From NCBI RefSeq assembly GCF_009208585.1, contig NZ_WFLN01000004.1:372001-436000 (forward strand): 64,000 nucleotides of DNA, read 5' to 3'. Shown here piece by piece: positions 9,984-19,178 of this stretch; the stretch's first letter is position 1, and each line of letters starts with the position of its first letter. The translations under genes and the position numbers were made by a program. The notes beneath the pieces are model-generated. The model made no database searches. It was not told the DNA's origin and saw only the letters and a program-made list of their open reading frames with translations. This stretch comes from Fluviispira multicolorata (GTDB taxonomy: Bacteria; Bdellovibrionota_B; Oligoflexia; Silvanigrellales; Silvanigrellaceae).

Positions 9984-11006
9984 TTACTTTTTCTCAGCTG
10001 GTTTGCTGTTTTCCTTTTTTTCTACAGGTTTGCTGCTATCGAGTTCATTTACTGCACGAGAAATGCTTTCAAATATAATTCTTTTTTGCAATTGTATGGC
10101 ATTGTAAAAAATTCGTTTGCTTCCTTCGTCCGCACCTTTTTCAGTAATGAGTTTATAACCCATTAATTTATGCATAATTTCTTCGCCATCCTGTCTGCCA
10201 AGCTCTCGACTTATCATATTTGGGAAGTCTTTCTTTGGAAAAGCTCCATTATTATCTTTGTTTCTCTTGTGAATTCTTATCAATCCACTCATCCAATTAT
10301 GGCATTTGATTGGTACAAATGCAGCAATGCCTTTTTTTCCTACATTTGTTGAGAATATGGCGAAATCTTCTATTAATTGAACATTTGGTCTTAAAATAAT
10401 GTTTCCATATTTTTTATCGAAGACAACTTTAATCAGGCCGCTTGTAGAAAAAGCTGTAAATATTTTTTCTAGATAATCAAATCTTCTAAATAATATAATT
10501 TCCCCATTTATCAGAAATGATTTTAATGGGTAAATTTTATTGTCGTCATGCTCAATGGTTCCTTGTCTGACAAAGGCTGCAAGTAGGTGTGCAAGTTGAG
10601 CGGCATGTTGATGAGAAGTACCTGAATTTTTTTCAAGTTTTTTCTCGTTCATTTTCCCTTCCACAGCCATATCACTTAAGTAAGCAAGTCGTTCACAAAC
10701 GGCTTTAATAAAAGTACTCACTATAGGATTTGCATCGTTGAAAAAAGGGATAATAGAATCGGTTGAATAAAAAAGAGCAACTGTTTGAACGATGGTACGA
10801 GCCGTAAGGACATGACGGTCTCTATTCATTAAGGTGCTAATGCCAATAATATCACCACGGGATATTTCTCCAAGACTGATTTCAAACCCTTCGACGGTTT
10901 TAATAAGTTCTACTTTTCCTTCTTGGATAACGTAAATGCCTTTTGTCTCGTCTCCTTCTTGAACAACTGTAGTTTTGGGTGGTAATACGATACTTGCTGT
11001 TTTCAC
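9984..11006 (-). CDS. Cyclic-nucleotide-binding-domain protein, paralogue B
   Basis: 340 residues and collinear with paralogue A throughout: an N-terminal CNB beta-barrel (VQEGDETKGIYVIQEGKVELI, residues about 15-35) and the same uncharacterised C-terminal region (HQHAAQLAHLLAAFVRQG, ELGRQDGEEI). A Lys/Glu-rich repeated tail (KPVEKKENSKPAEKK) is unique to this copy. The start appears to be GTG at 11006 with a weak ribosome binding site. No output domain is recognisable, so it may act through protein-protein contact, perhaps with the adjacent CheV. Confidence 0.74.
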   Translation of the reverse strand: MKTASIVLPPKTTVVQEGDETKGIYVIQEGKVELIKTVEGFEISLGEISRGDIIGISTLMNRDRHVLTARTIVQTVALFYSTDSIIPFFNDANPIVSTFIKAVCERLAYLSDMAVEGKMNEKKLEKNSGTSHQHAAQLAHLLAAFVRQGTIEHDDNKIYPLKSFLINGEIILFRRFDYLEKIFTAFSTSGLIKVVFDKKYGNIILRPNVQLIEDFAIFSTNVGKKGIAAFVPIKCHNWMSGLIRIHKRNKDNNGAFPKKDFPNMISRELGRQDGEEIMHKLMGYKLITEKGADEGSKRIFYNAIQLQKRIIFESISRAVNELDSSKPVEKKENSKPAEKK

Positions 11007-11169
11007 TTTTTAGAGTCCATTCTTTAATTGACTATAATCTCAATTGCTTTTCGGTTTTAATGAATAATTCTAAATTGGGAAGAATTTGACTCTGAAAGTT
11101 TTTCATTATTGGTGAAAATACTTATAATTTTTTTGATGTTACTTTTTTATTCTTCCTTAAGGAGAGAAT

Positions 11170-11469
11170 ATGCTATTGATCGAAATTATTTTTAAAATTG
11201 CTTATTATTTACTTTATTTTTATATGTTATGTTTAGTTATTACAGGAGTTTTGAGCTTGGTAGGTGCAAATCCATCTAATCCTATTGTGGGTTTTCTCAA
11301 TGCGATCACAGCCCCTCCATGTCGCATGCTTGTCAGAAAATTTCCAAAACTTTTAGTGAAAAATCAACAAGGTTATTATGATCTTTCACCAATGGTTCTT
11401 ATTTTAGCGGTTGGTTGTGTGATGATAATCATACAAACGATCGGGAGTTCGCTCGGATTTTATATTTAA
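11170..11469 (+). CDS. YggT-family membrane protein
   Basis: A 99-residue inner-membrane protein with two hydrophobic blocks (residues about 5-35 and 75-95) and a YggT-like middle segment (NPIVGFLNAITAPPCRMLVRKFP). The family is linked to osmotic tolerance and envelope or division functions, but the biochemical role is unknown. The ribosome binding site AAGGAGAG is strong. It converges on sppA with a four-base 3' overlap (11466-11469). Confidence 0.85.
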   Translation: MLLIEIIFKIAYYLLYFYMLCLVITGVLSLVGANPSNPIVGFLNAITAPPCRMLVRKFPKLLVKNQQGYYDLSPMVLILAVGCVMIIIQTIGSSLGFYI

Positions 11470-12476
11470 AGTTGAGTTTTTGGCAATTGAGAGTGTTTTT
11501 CTGATTTTAAAAATAAATTACCTGCCGTTTCTGTTAAAACCCGTGTCGTTCCACCAATTAATTTTTGAGTGAATAGGTCTGAAAAGGGCTGAATGTTTTC
11601 GTAGTAAAACAATTCTGGAGTTTTCTTAAGTTTTGCTAAATTTGCTATTTCAGCGAGAGCTGTTTGTTTAGTGCCAATACCGTCAATTAATTTTAGTTTT
11701 AACGCTTCATTAGCAAGAACCACTCTTCCATCTGACATAAAAGATAAAGTTGAATCAGGCAATTTTCTGCCAGCTTTTACATCGGCAACAAATTGTGTGC
11801 GCATATTTTCGATAAGAGTTTGCAGGTATTTTTTGTCATTTTCATTCATGGAGCGGGTTGGGGAGCCAGCATCTTTGAGTGCACCTGTTTTTAAGGTGAT
11901 AGGATTTAGTTTTAAAAAAGTCATGAGTTTATCGGCCTCAATATTACTTATAATAACACCAATACTTCCAATTAGACTTCCTCGATTTGCAATGATTTTA
12001 TCTGCAGATGCGCTTGAGTAATAAGCTCCACTTGCAGCTAATTCTCTAACATAAACGACCACAGGCTTTTTTGCACGAAAGTCATTAATGGCATCATACA
12101 TTTCTTGGCTAGGAACGACTGTGCCGCCTGGACTGCTTACTTCAAAAAGAACGCCAACCGCGTTTTTGTCATCTTTTGCTGTTTCAAGTTTTTCAATGAC
12201 TTCATTAGCAAGCGTTGAATTGATTTCACCACTGAGTTTAATTCCTGCAATATATTCAGTGTTACTAGCAGGAACAGTAAAATTAATACCTGTTGCTGAA
12301 GTTTGATTGTTTAAAGTTGATGACAGATTTTTCATTCCGCCCGAAATTGAGTGAATTGTATATGCCAAAAAAGAAACGAATAATATTATAAATAATATAG
12401 AAATAGCGCCAATAGTTGATAAAACAGTTAAAATAATACGAGGCCGCTTGTTAACTTGCAAATCGTTCATGTTCAT
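11466..12476 (-). CDS. sppA: Signal peptide peptidase SppA (36K type)
   Basis: Membrane-anchored serine protease (S49) that degrades cleaved signal peptides. One N-terminal membrane segment (residues about 15-40) is followed by the catalytic domain. The nucleophile motif is ELAASGAYYSSASADKI, and the conserved GSLIGSIGVI follows. The general-base Lys is expected in the segment containing LKTGALKDAGSP. 336 residues, the length of the short bacterial form. Confidence 0.92.
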   Translation of the reverse strand: MNMNDLQVNKRPRIILTVLSTIGAISILFIILFVSFLAYTIHSISGGMKNLSSTLNNQTSATGINFTVPASNTEYIAGIKLSGEINSTLANEVIEKLETAKDDKNAVGVLFEVSSPGGTVVPSQEMYDAINDFRAKKPVVVYVRELAASGAYYSSASADKIIANRGSLIGSIGVIISNIEADKLMTFLKLNPITLKTGALKDAGSPTRSMNENDKKYLQTLIENMRTQFVADVKAGRKLPDSTLSFMSDGRVVLANEALKLKLIDGIGTKQTALAEIANLAKLKKTPELFYYENIQPFSDLFTQKLIGGTTRVLTETAGNLFLKSEKHSQLPKTQL

Positions 12477-12507
12477 TCTTTCTATTCTTGTTTAAGATAA
12501 AAAGCTT

Positions 12508-12559
12508 AAAAAAAAGCTCTCACAATCCTGTGACCATATCACAATCCTGTGAGAGCTTT
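12508..12559 (-). terminator. Rho-independent terminator of rpsA containing tandem palindromes
   Basis: On the minus strand AAAGCTCTCACA (12548-12559) pairs with 12 complementary bases at 12513-12524 and is followed by a run of T. The loop contains a further 5-base stem (12529-12533 with 12539-12543), because the 14-base palindrome TCACAGGATTGTGA occurs twice in tandem. It lies 25 bases after the rpsA stop. Confidence 0.8.
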
Positions 12560-12583
12560 AAAGAACTTATAATGCAAACTTTA

Positions 12584-14347
12584 TTAGTTGCTGTCTTTGG
12601 TTGCTTTTGCGCGAGCAAATGCTTCAGCAAAACTGTTTTGTGGAGCAGTTTCATTGTTGAGAGCTGCTTGAATTGCCTTATTATGTGTTTCATCAAGACC
12701 GCGCGTTGCTGCCTTTTGAGAAAGTTCAAAACGACGTTCAGCAAAGTCTACACTGAGAACAACATAGTCGATTTCAGTGTCAACAGCTGTATTTGGATTT
12801 TCGAGTTCACTTGTGTGAACAAGACCTTCTACGCCAGGAGCAATTTCAACGAATGCACCGAATTCAGCAATACGAGTGATTTTACCTTTGCCTTTTGTTC
12901 CAGGAACAAACTTTTTAGCAGCCAATTCATATGGATCTTCGCCAAGCTGTTTGATTCCGAGGGAGAAGCGCATATTTTCAACGTCAATTTGGAGAACTTT
13001 AGCTTCCACTTCGTCGCCTTTTTTATAAAGGTCTTGTGGATGCTTAATGCGTTCTGTGTAGCTGATGTCAGAAACGTGGATAAGTCCATCAACGCCTTCT
13101 TCGATGCCTACAAAGATTCCGAAATCTGTAATATTACGGATTTTTCCGCGAATTACGTCGTTAACTTGGTATTTTTGAGTAACAATTTCCCAAGGGTTTG
13201 GTTCAGTTTGTTTCATACCAAGAGAAATGCGGTGGTTTTCAAGATCAACAGCTAAAACAACAACATCCACTTCGTCACCGATGTTAACGATTTTGCTTGG
13301 ATGTTTGATGCGACGGTTCCAAGTCATTTCAGTAACGTGGATAAGACCTTCAACTCCTGGCTCAAGTTCAACAAATGCGCCGTAGTCAGTTAAGCTTACA
13401 ACTTTTCCGCGAAGGCGTTGTGCAGAAGCATATTTTTCAGCAACAGAAACCCATGGGTCATTTTGAAGTTGTTTCAAGCCAAGAGAAACTCGGTTGCTGC
13501 CTGGGTCAAAGCTGAGCACTTTAACATTGATTTCGTCACCAACATTAAGGATTTCAGATGGGCTGTTGAGGCGTCCCCAAGACATATCTGTGATATGAAG
13601 GAGTCCATCAATTCCACCAAGGTCAATGAACGCACCGTAATCAGTGATGTTTTTAACAATACCGATCATGGATGAGCCAACTTGAAGACCTTTTAGAGTT
13701 TCGCTTCTCATACGTTCACGGTCTTGTTCAAGAAGAACACGACGGGAAAGAACGATGTTTCCACGTTTTTTATTAAATTTAATGATTTTGAACTGAAGAA
13801 CTTGACCAAGAAGTTTTTCAAGGTTGCGCACAGGGCGAAGATCAACTTGGGAGCCTGGGAGGAATGCTTTAACGCCGATATCGACAGAAAGACCACCTTT
13901 TACGCGTCCAACAATTTTACCTTCAACAAGTTCATCTTTTTCAAATGCTTCAGAAATGCGATCCCAAGCTTTGAGCATGTCTGCTTTGTCTTTAGAAAGA
14001 ACAAGTTCACCTTCGTCGTCTTCGAAAACGTCAACAAAAACGTCAACAACATCACCAACTTTAAGTGAGAAAACTGTATTTTCAGCTGTGAATTCGCTTT
14101 TTGGAATTTCGCCAGCAGACTTATGACCAATGTCGATAACAACATTTTCATCTTTAATTTCAATGATACGGCCTTTAACAACTTGGCCTTCCTTAACTAC
14201 ACTTTGTGACTCTTCTTGAGCTTTAAAAAGAGCTGCAAAGCCATCAGGAATTTCTTCTTGAGATAAGAAATCTACGTCTTCGTCAAGCCATTCGAGGGAG
14301 TTGTAGTTTACTTTTTTCTTAGAGACGTCGGAGTGAAGACTTGCCAT
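12584..14347 (-). CDS. rpsA: 30S ribosomal protein S1
   Basis: Ribosomal protein S1, which binds mRNA and unfolds it on the small subunit. The 587-residue protein has six S1 OB-fold repeats. The four C-terminal repeats each show the typical DYGAFV/DFGIFV and GLIHVSDISY/GLIHVTEMTW cores. The start at 14347 (MASLHSDV) has an AAGGTG upstream and avoids an unlikely 10-residue extension. A clear terminator follows. The C-terminal tail FAEAFARAKATK resembles the tail of the S1 paralogue encoded just upstream. Confidence 0.93.
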   Translation of the reverse strand: MASLHSDVSKKKVNYNSLEWLDEDVDFLSQEEIPDGFAALFKAQEESQSVVKEGQVVKGRIIEIKDENVVIDIGHKSAGEIPKSEFTAENTVFSLKVGDVVDVFVDVFEDDEGELVLSKDKADMLKAWDRISEAFEKDELVEGKIVGRVKGGLSVDIGVKAFLPGSQVDLRPVRNLEKLLGQVLQFKIIKFNKKRGNIVLSRRVLLEQDRERMRSETLKGLQVGSSMIGIVKNITDYGAFIDLGGIDGLLHITDMSWGRLNSPSEILNVGDEINVKVLSFDPGSNRVSLGLKQLQNDPWVSVAEKYASAQRLRGKVVSLTDYGAFVELEPGVEGLIHVTEMTWNRRIKHPSKIVNIGDEVDVVVLAVDLENHRISLGMKQTEPNPWEIVTQKYQVNDVIRGKIRNITDFGIFVGIEEGVDGLIHVSDISYTERIKHPQDLYKKGDEVEAKVLQIDVENMRFSLGIKQLGEDPYELAAKKFVPGTKGKGKITRIAEFGAFVEIAPGVEGLVHTSELENPNTAVDTEIDYVVLSVDFAERRFELSQKAATRGLDETHNKAIQAALNNETAPQNSFAEAFARAKATKDSN

Positions 14348-14435
14348 ATGCGCAAAACACCTTTCTGTGGGCCGCAAAAATTGAAAGCTCAGCTTAAAAT
14401 TTTACGGGAAAAGCCAATAATTTGGCTAAGTTAAA

Positions 14436-14467
14436 TAATAAAAAATGATGCGGGTATGAAACCCGCA
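14436..14467 (-). terminator. Rho-independent terminator after the S1 paralogue
   Basis: Perfect 7-base stem TGCGGGT (14449-14455) with ACCCGCA (14461-14467) and a 5-base loop. In the minus direction it is followed by a T-rich run. It lies 39 bases after the stop of the four-repeat S1 protein, so that gene and rpsA are probably separate transcription units. Confidence 0.8.
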
Positions 14468-14505
14468 CAAACCTAGCATATTTATAAGAATTTGTATAGG
14501 TTTTG

Positions 14506-15807
14506 TTACTTTTTCTTGCTTGCTTTGGTGAAAGCAGCAGCAAAAATATTTGTATCTTCTCTATTCGCTGGTGTAAAGACTTTTGCATCATTTGCTTTAT
14601 AATCTTCCCACTGCTTCATGAGAGTTCTTTCTTCTTCACTCAATGAAGACTCATTATGCTTCTTGCTTTTGAACTTATTTGCAAGTTCTTCAGGCATTGG
14701 TCCTTTAATAGAAAGACTCAATCGATGAGCTCCTAAGTCGGCAGTCATAACGTGCACTTTAACAGATTGTCCCACCTGTAATATATCTTTAGGGTGATTG
14801 ATTCTTTTTTCCCAAGTAATTTGGCTTATTGGAACGAGTCCGTCCACGCCTTCAGCGACGTTGACAAAAGCGCCTCCATCAATCATACGCACAACTGTAC
14901 CTTGGAGAACTTCCCCAGGATGAAGGCGAGTGGCATTGGCAATCCAAGGATCTTCACCCGCTTCTTTAAGGCTCAGAGCAATTTTTAATTTTGGTGTACG
15001 TTCGATTTTAATGATTTTTACAGTGACTTGCTCGCCTAGGCTAACAACTTCACTTGCTTTTTTAATGCGTTTCCAGCCCATTTCGCTTAATGGAATGAGA
15101 GCCTCTACTCCTTCAATTGAAGCAAATGCACCAAAATCAACGAGGCGGGTGACAGTTACAAAGTGATTTTGTCCGACTGCCAGTCCTTGTAGAACAGATT
15201 CAATTTTGCTGTCCATTTCTTCACGTAATATTGCTTTGCGTGTCAAAACAATGTTGCGACCTTTGAATTCAGATATTAAAAATTTAAAGGTATTACCTAC
15301 ATAAACTTCAGGATTGTCAAAGTGTGCGATATCCATTTGTCCGAGAGGAATAAAGCAACGCTTTGCACCAATAGTGGCTTCAAAGCCTCCTTTGATTGTC
15401 TTTTCAACTTTTGCTTCTACAGGAATACGTGCTTCAAATGCATTTCTTAGAAGTGAATCATCTGCTTCGTTGCGACGCAAAGTTCGTGTTAAAAGAATTT
15501 CAGAACCGTTGTCAGAACGTACAAATGCAGAAATGCTATCTCCTATTTTTGGAGCAGATAATCCAGCACTTGTGTATTCTTCGGTAGAAAGGGAGCCTGA
15601 GCTTTTCCCACCTAAATCGATAAAAATAAACTCAGGACTTGCCGAAATAACATTTCCAGTAATGGATTCACCCATACGGTATCTACGTGCTGTTGGAATA
15701 TTTTTATCATCTTTTAGTAATTCTTCGAACTCATTCGCAACATTACTTTGTGTTGCAAAAGGATCGCGGCTGTTTTCATCTGCGTCAATGTATCTAAATT
15801 TTGCCAT
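14506..15807 (-). CDS. S1 RNA-binding-domain protein, four-repeat paralogue of ribosomal protein S1
   Basis: 433 residues with four recognisable S1 repeats: ESITGNVISASPEFIFIDLG (about 45), a degenerate second repeat (KTIKGGFEATIGAKRCFIPL), RLVDFGAFASIEGVEALIPL and RMIDGGAFVNVAEGVDGLVP. It ends in FAAAFTKASKKK, like the tail of the neighbouring rpsA product, which suggests an old duplication. It is transcribed towards rpsA with its own terminator in between. The role is unknown: a specialised translation factor or an RNA-stability protein are both possible. Confidence 0.85.
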   Translation of the reverse strand: MAKFRYIDADENSRDPFATQSNVANEFEELLKDDKNIPTARRYRMGESITGNVISASPEFIFIDLGGKSSGSLSTEEYTSAGLSAPKIGDSISAFVRSDNGSEILLTRTLRRNEADDSLLRNAFEARIPVEAKVEKTIKGGFEATIGAKRCFIPLGQMDIAHFDNPEVYVGNTFKFLISEFKGRNIVLTRKAILREEMDSKIESVLQGLAVGQNHFVTVTRLVDFGAFASIEGVEALIPLSEMGWKRIKKASEVVSLGEQVTVKIIKIERTPKLKIALSLKEAGEDPWIANATRLHPGEVLQGTVVRMIDGGAFVNVAEGVDGLVPISQITWEKRINHPKDILQVGQSVKVHVMTADLGAHRLSLSIKGPMPEELANKFKSKKHNESSLSEEERTLMKQWEDYKANDAKVFTPANREDTNIFAAAFTKASKKK

Positions 15808-15916
15808 TTCTCAATTTATCCTTGTTAGTTGCTTTTTCATCTCCATCAAGCATCAAGAGTGCTTTTGTGCCATAATGTCCCAATAAGATCAATTGCAGAT
15901 GAAAGGAGAAGTCATT

Positions 15917-16909
15917 TTGTTTCGTTTATATTTCATCGCTGTTTTATGTGTTTTTACGAATATGTGTTGGGCTGTGGCATTTAAGCCAATTCTCAATGTC
16001 TTGGCTCCAATGGGAGTGTTGTCCCCAAAAATTGTGTCACAATTTGAAGAAGAGACACATACAAATGTGCGAGTTGAATTTATTGGCAGTCGATATGAAT
16101 ATGACTCAAGGTTAAGAGCAGGTTTGCGAAATTATGATGTGATAATTGCAGATGAACGTAATTTGCAAAGGCTTTCCTTGCAGAGGTTATTAAGATCTTT
16201 AACAGATGACTCTATTTCAATTGTAAATCCCAAATTTCCTCTTGATCAAAGATCAAAGCTAAATTTAGATGGTCGTTCATATGTTACTTTATTGATCGAT
16301 CCTATGGGAATTGCATATAAAAGAAAATCCTTTTCCTTAAAGCAAAATCAAATCAATTGGGATCTTTTAATCAATCCTGATGAAAATCCTTATTGGCGTC
16401 AGCGTGTTTTTGTGTCAAATTCTCCTAAGCATCAATTATTGATTGCATTGCTTGCTACGGGAAAAGAAATAACAAGTACTTCATGGTTTATCCCAGAGGC
16501 GAGTTTAAAGTGGTTGCAAAATTTAAAATTGCAAAGTACCAATATTGATTATCCACTTGAACTTGCATTTTTAGGAAATAAAATTGAAGCAGCCGTAGTC
16601 TTTCGTTCAGAGTATTTAAAATTAAAAAAAGTTGTTCCTGATCTTAAATTTATGATTCCAGCTAATGTAACATATTACGATAGGATGGGAGCTTCCTTGG
16701 TTGCGGATACTGTGCAAGAAAGTTTAGCACAAAGTTTTGTGAAGTTTTTGAAAATAAAACGGGATAGTTTGATTTCCAATGAAAATTTTTTAAGCTATAA
16801 AGTACAAAGCTTTGAGGGTTCGTCAACTAAGAATTGGATATTATATGATGATGACTTTCCACTGCCTAGAAGAATTGAAAATATTTTAAATGATTTTTAT
16901 AAAAAATAA
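15917..16909 (+). CDS. Periplasmic solute-binding protein, spermidine/putrescine (PotD)-like
   Basis: About 330 residues with a Sec signal peptide (FRLYFIAVLCVFTNMCWAVA). The mature part follows the PotD-type pattern: LNVLAPMGVLSPKIVSQFEEET, then YDVIIADERNLQRL and LIDPMGIAYKRKSF. I chose the TTG at 15917 because AGGAG lies 8 bases upstream and it starts directly at the signal peptide; the frame is open from 15893. No permease or ATPase gene is adjacent, so it either serves a transporter elsewhere or has another sensing role. Confidence 0.72.
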   Translation: MFRLYFIAVLCVFTNMCWAVAFKPILNVLAPMGVLSPKIVSQFEEETHTNVRVEFIGSRYEYDSRLRAGLRNYDVIIADERNLQRLSLQRLLRSLTDDSISIVNPKFPLDQRSKLNLDGRSYVTLLIDPMGIAYKRKSFSLKQNQINWDLLINPDENPYWRQRVFVSNSPKHQLLIALLATGKEITSTSWFIPEASLKWLQNLKLQSTNIDYPLELAFLGNKIEAAVVFRSEYLKLKKVVPDLKFMIPANVTYYDRMGASLVADTVQESLAQSFVKFLKIKRDSLISNENFLSYKVQSFEGSSTKNWILYDDDFPLPRRIENILNDFYKK

Positions 16910-16927
16910 TTAATTAAAGGTATTGTG

Positions 16928-18130
16928 ATGCAAATGGTTGCTTTTATCGTATTTATTTTTACTTTTTTGTTTTTGTCTTACTTTTATTTAGTCCGCTGTT
17001 TATCAATTGTATTTAAACCTAAAAATAAATATATGATTAGATTTGTAATCTTTTTTTACATTGTCACAATTGCCGCTGGATTTTTTGGAGGAAGAATATT
17101 TAGAAATCAAAAATTTATTCCTGAGTACTTTCATATTATCGTATGGGTAAGTTATTCATTTCTGGCTTTATTGCTTTTAATGATAGTGAGTTTTTTTACG
17201 GTTGACTGCTTTTTAATTGTTAAAAAAATATTTTATGCAATAAAAAGAAAAAATTATATAGAAAAATTAAAAAAACTAGTTGATGAAGAAAATATTAATA
17301 AAGATAGAAGACGCTTCTTTTTCGTAATTGCCTTTGCAGTTTCTTTTTGTTTAACTGGGAGAGCATTTTTCAATGCGCGTAGAGTTCCTCAAGTTAAACA
17401 AGTTTTTGTGCCTATTCAAAATCTTCACCCCGATTTAAAATCCCTTTCAATTGTGCAAATTACCGATCTGCATGTGGGGCAAACCATTGGAAAAGAATAT
17501 GTAGAGAGTGTTGTCGAAAAAATAAATGAATTAAAGGCAGATATTATTGTTATCACAGGAGATCTCGTAGATGGATTTGTTTCACAGTTAACAGACTGGG
17601 TTGCTCCTTTAGGTGGAATAAAAAGTAAAAGAGGTCTTTTTTATGTAAATGGCAATCATGAATATTATTGGGATGCAAAAGGCTGGGCACGTTATATGGA
17701 AGAACTGGGCTATACCTTTTTAGAAAATGAACATAGGCTCTTAAAAATTGGTAGAGCTCAACTTGTTATTGGAGGAGTTACAGACTTAAATGCAGATAGA
17801 TTTGATATTATGCAAAAGAGCAATCCTAAAAAATCTATTATTGGTGCTCCCAAAAATGCAGATTTAAAAATTCTTCTTGCCCATCAACCGAACAGTGCTT
17901 TTTCTTCTGCTGAGCTTGATTATTATGATTTACAATTATCTGGACACACGCATGGAGGTCAATTGTGGCCTGGCAGTTGGTTGATTCGTCTTCTTCAGCC
18001 TTTTCATCCTGGTCTGACTTTATTTAATAAAATGTGGGTTTATGTGAGTCGTGGAACGGGCTATTGGGGACCACCAGCTCGTCTTGATGCGGATTCTGAA
18101 ATTACTTTAATTCAATTTAGAGAGTCTTGA
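16928..18130 (+). CDS. Membrane-associated metallophosphoesterase (YkuE/YaeI-like)
   Basis: 400 residues. Three to four hydrophobic segments occupy about the first 130 residues, followed by a calcineurin-like phosphoesterase domain with all metal motifs: ITDLHVG, GDLVDG, GNHEYY and SGHTHGGQ. The family includes UDP-diacylglucosamine-type and phospholipid hydrolases; the substrate here is unknown. The ATG at 16928 has AAAGG 7 bases upstream. It converges on the next gene with a 14-base 3' overlap. Confidence 0.88.
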   Translation: MQMVAFIVFIFTFLFLSYFYLVRCLSIVFKPKNKYMIRFVIFFYIVTIAAGFFGGRIFRNQKFIPEYFHIIVWVSYSFLALLLLMIVSFFTVDCFLIVKKIFYAIKRKNYIEKLKKLVDEENINKDRRRFFFVIAFAVSFCLTGRAFFNARRVPQVKQVFVPIQNLHPDLKSLSIVQITDLHVGQTIGKEYVESVVEKINELKADIIVITGDLVDGFVSQLTDWVAPLGGIKSKRGLFYVNGNHEYYWDAKGWARYMEELGYTFLENEHRLLKIGRAQLVIGGVTDLNADRFDIMQKSNPKKSIIGAPKNADLKILLAHQPNSAFSSAELDYYDLQLSGHTHGGQLWPGSWLIRLLQPFHPGLTLFNKMWVYVSRGTGYWGPPARLDADSEITLIQFRES

Positions 18131-19097
18131 GTCCATATTTTCCAACATCATCCTCAAGTGCAGGTTTTGTTACTTTAGGGATGCCTGGAATGTCAAGTGA
18201 TTTATCTGTCCCCATTTCATAAACTTTAATGGGATCAATGTGTTTGTAGCGGAAACTTCTTATTTCACAATATGCTAAGCCATGTAAAAGTGGTAAAACA
18301 TCATAGAACGGGGTTTCTGGTACAAATGGTGAAATATCTTCTTGAGTTCCCAACGCCATGACTAAATTTCTTGAACTGATTATTCGTGGCATTTCAGCTA
18401 ATTTCTTTGTGACATTTAATAAGTCAATTGATTTCTTTTTTTCTGCGCTTTGAATTTGTAATTTTTGTTCTGTTACTGAATAAAGTAAACCATTTCTTCT
18501 GCCAAGTTCTTCACGCCAATCAATTCTATTTTTTGCTTGGCAAAAACTTGTTCCTTTTAAAAATTCATTTACATTTTTTTCAATAATATGCTTAACAAGT
18601 TTAGAGTGTAAAATAAAAGCTTTGGTAAAATAATTTACGTTATCAAATGAAATGAGGCGGCCTTCAAAAATTTGTTTTATATCAAAACCTGCGAATGAAT
18701 ACTCAGGTAATGGATAGACGGTATCTGTCCTTTCTGCGAGTAAATCTGTTACAATTAGTGATTCATCTTTATGTGATTCAACTTGGAAGAGTGAGTGGCG
18801 GAAACTGCGTAATTGCTCATATTTGATAATTTCATCGAGGGTAAAACACGATTGTCCATTGTATAAAAATGTTTCAAACACCGTTGAACCTGAAAATCCT
18901 TCTGAAAGTCTATATTCAAAAATAAAAAACTCTTGAAATGAAGCCATGCGCTGTTCAAAGAAAGGATCATCGTCATTCACTTTACCCGTTGCTATGGAAT
19001 AAAGCTCTCTTGCAATTTGTCTTTCTTGCTGAAACTCGGTCTTTAACGAATATTCAGATAAAATTCTTATAATTTCTTGGCAACGATGAGCCGACAT
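18117..19097 (-). CDS. Conserved hypothetical protein of unknown function
   Basis: I do not recognise this 326-residue protein. It has no signal peptide, membrane segment or obvious catalytic motif and looks like a soluble cytoplasmic protein with mixed alpha/beta composition. A motif rich in charged residues (NRIDWREELGRRNGLL) lies in the middle. Codon use matches the neighbours. It follows the MFS gene on the same strand with an 81-base gap and overlaps the phosphoesterase gene tail to tail. Confidence 0.65.
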   Translation of the reverse strand: MSAHRCQEIIRILSEYSLKTEFQQERQIARELYSIATGKVNDDDPFFEQRMASFQEFFIFEYRLSEGFSGSTVFETFLYNGQSCFTLDEIIKYEQLRSFRHSLFQVESHKDESLIVTDLLAERTDTVYPLPEYSFAGFDIKQIFEGRLISFDNVNYFTKAFILHSKLVKHIIEKNVNEFLKGTSFCQAKNRIDWREELGRRNGLLYSVTEQKLQIQSAEKKKSIDLLNVTKKLAEMPRIISSRNLVMALGTQEDISPFVPETPFYDVLPLLHGLAYCEIRSFRYKHIDPIKVYEMGTDKSLDIPGIPKVTKPALEDDVGKYGLKTL

Positions 19098-19178
19098 AAA
19101 GAACCTCTTTTTTTTGCATGAGTTTAGCTCATCGTATTCGATAAACTAAAGCAAAGAAAGAGGCAAAGAATGCTTGGA

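Noticed and set aside
12488..13255. Long plus-strand open frame (255 codons) opposite rpsA
   Set aside because: It is antisense to the highly conserved S1 gene, has no recognisable product and no ribosome binding site; it is a codon-bias shadow.
15314..15886. Plus-strand open frame of 190 codons opposite the S1 paralogue
   Set aside because: Antisense to a clear S1-repeat protein, with no family signal.
19100..19145. Inverted repeat ATGAG/CTCAT between the MFS gene and the 326-residue gene
   Set aside because: Only five bases, without a correctly placed T-run; too weak to call a terminator.
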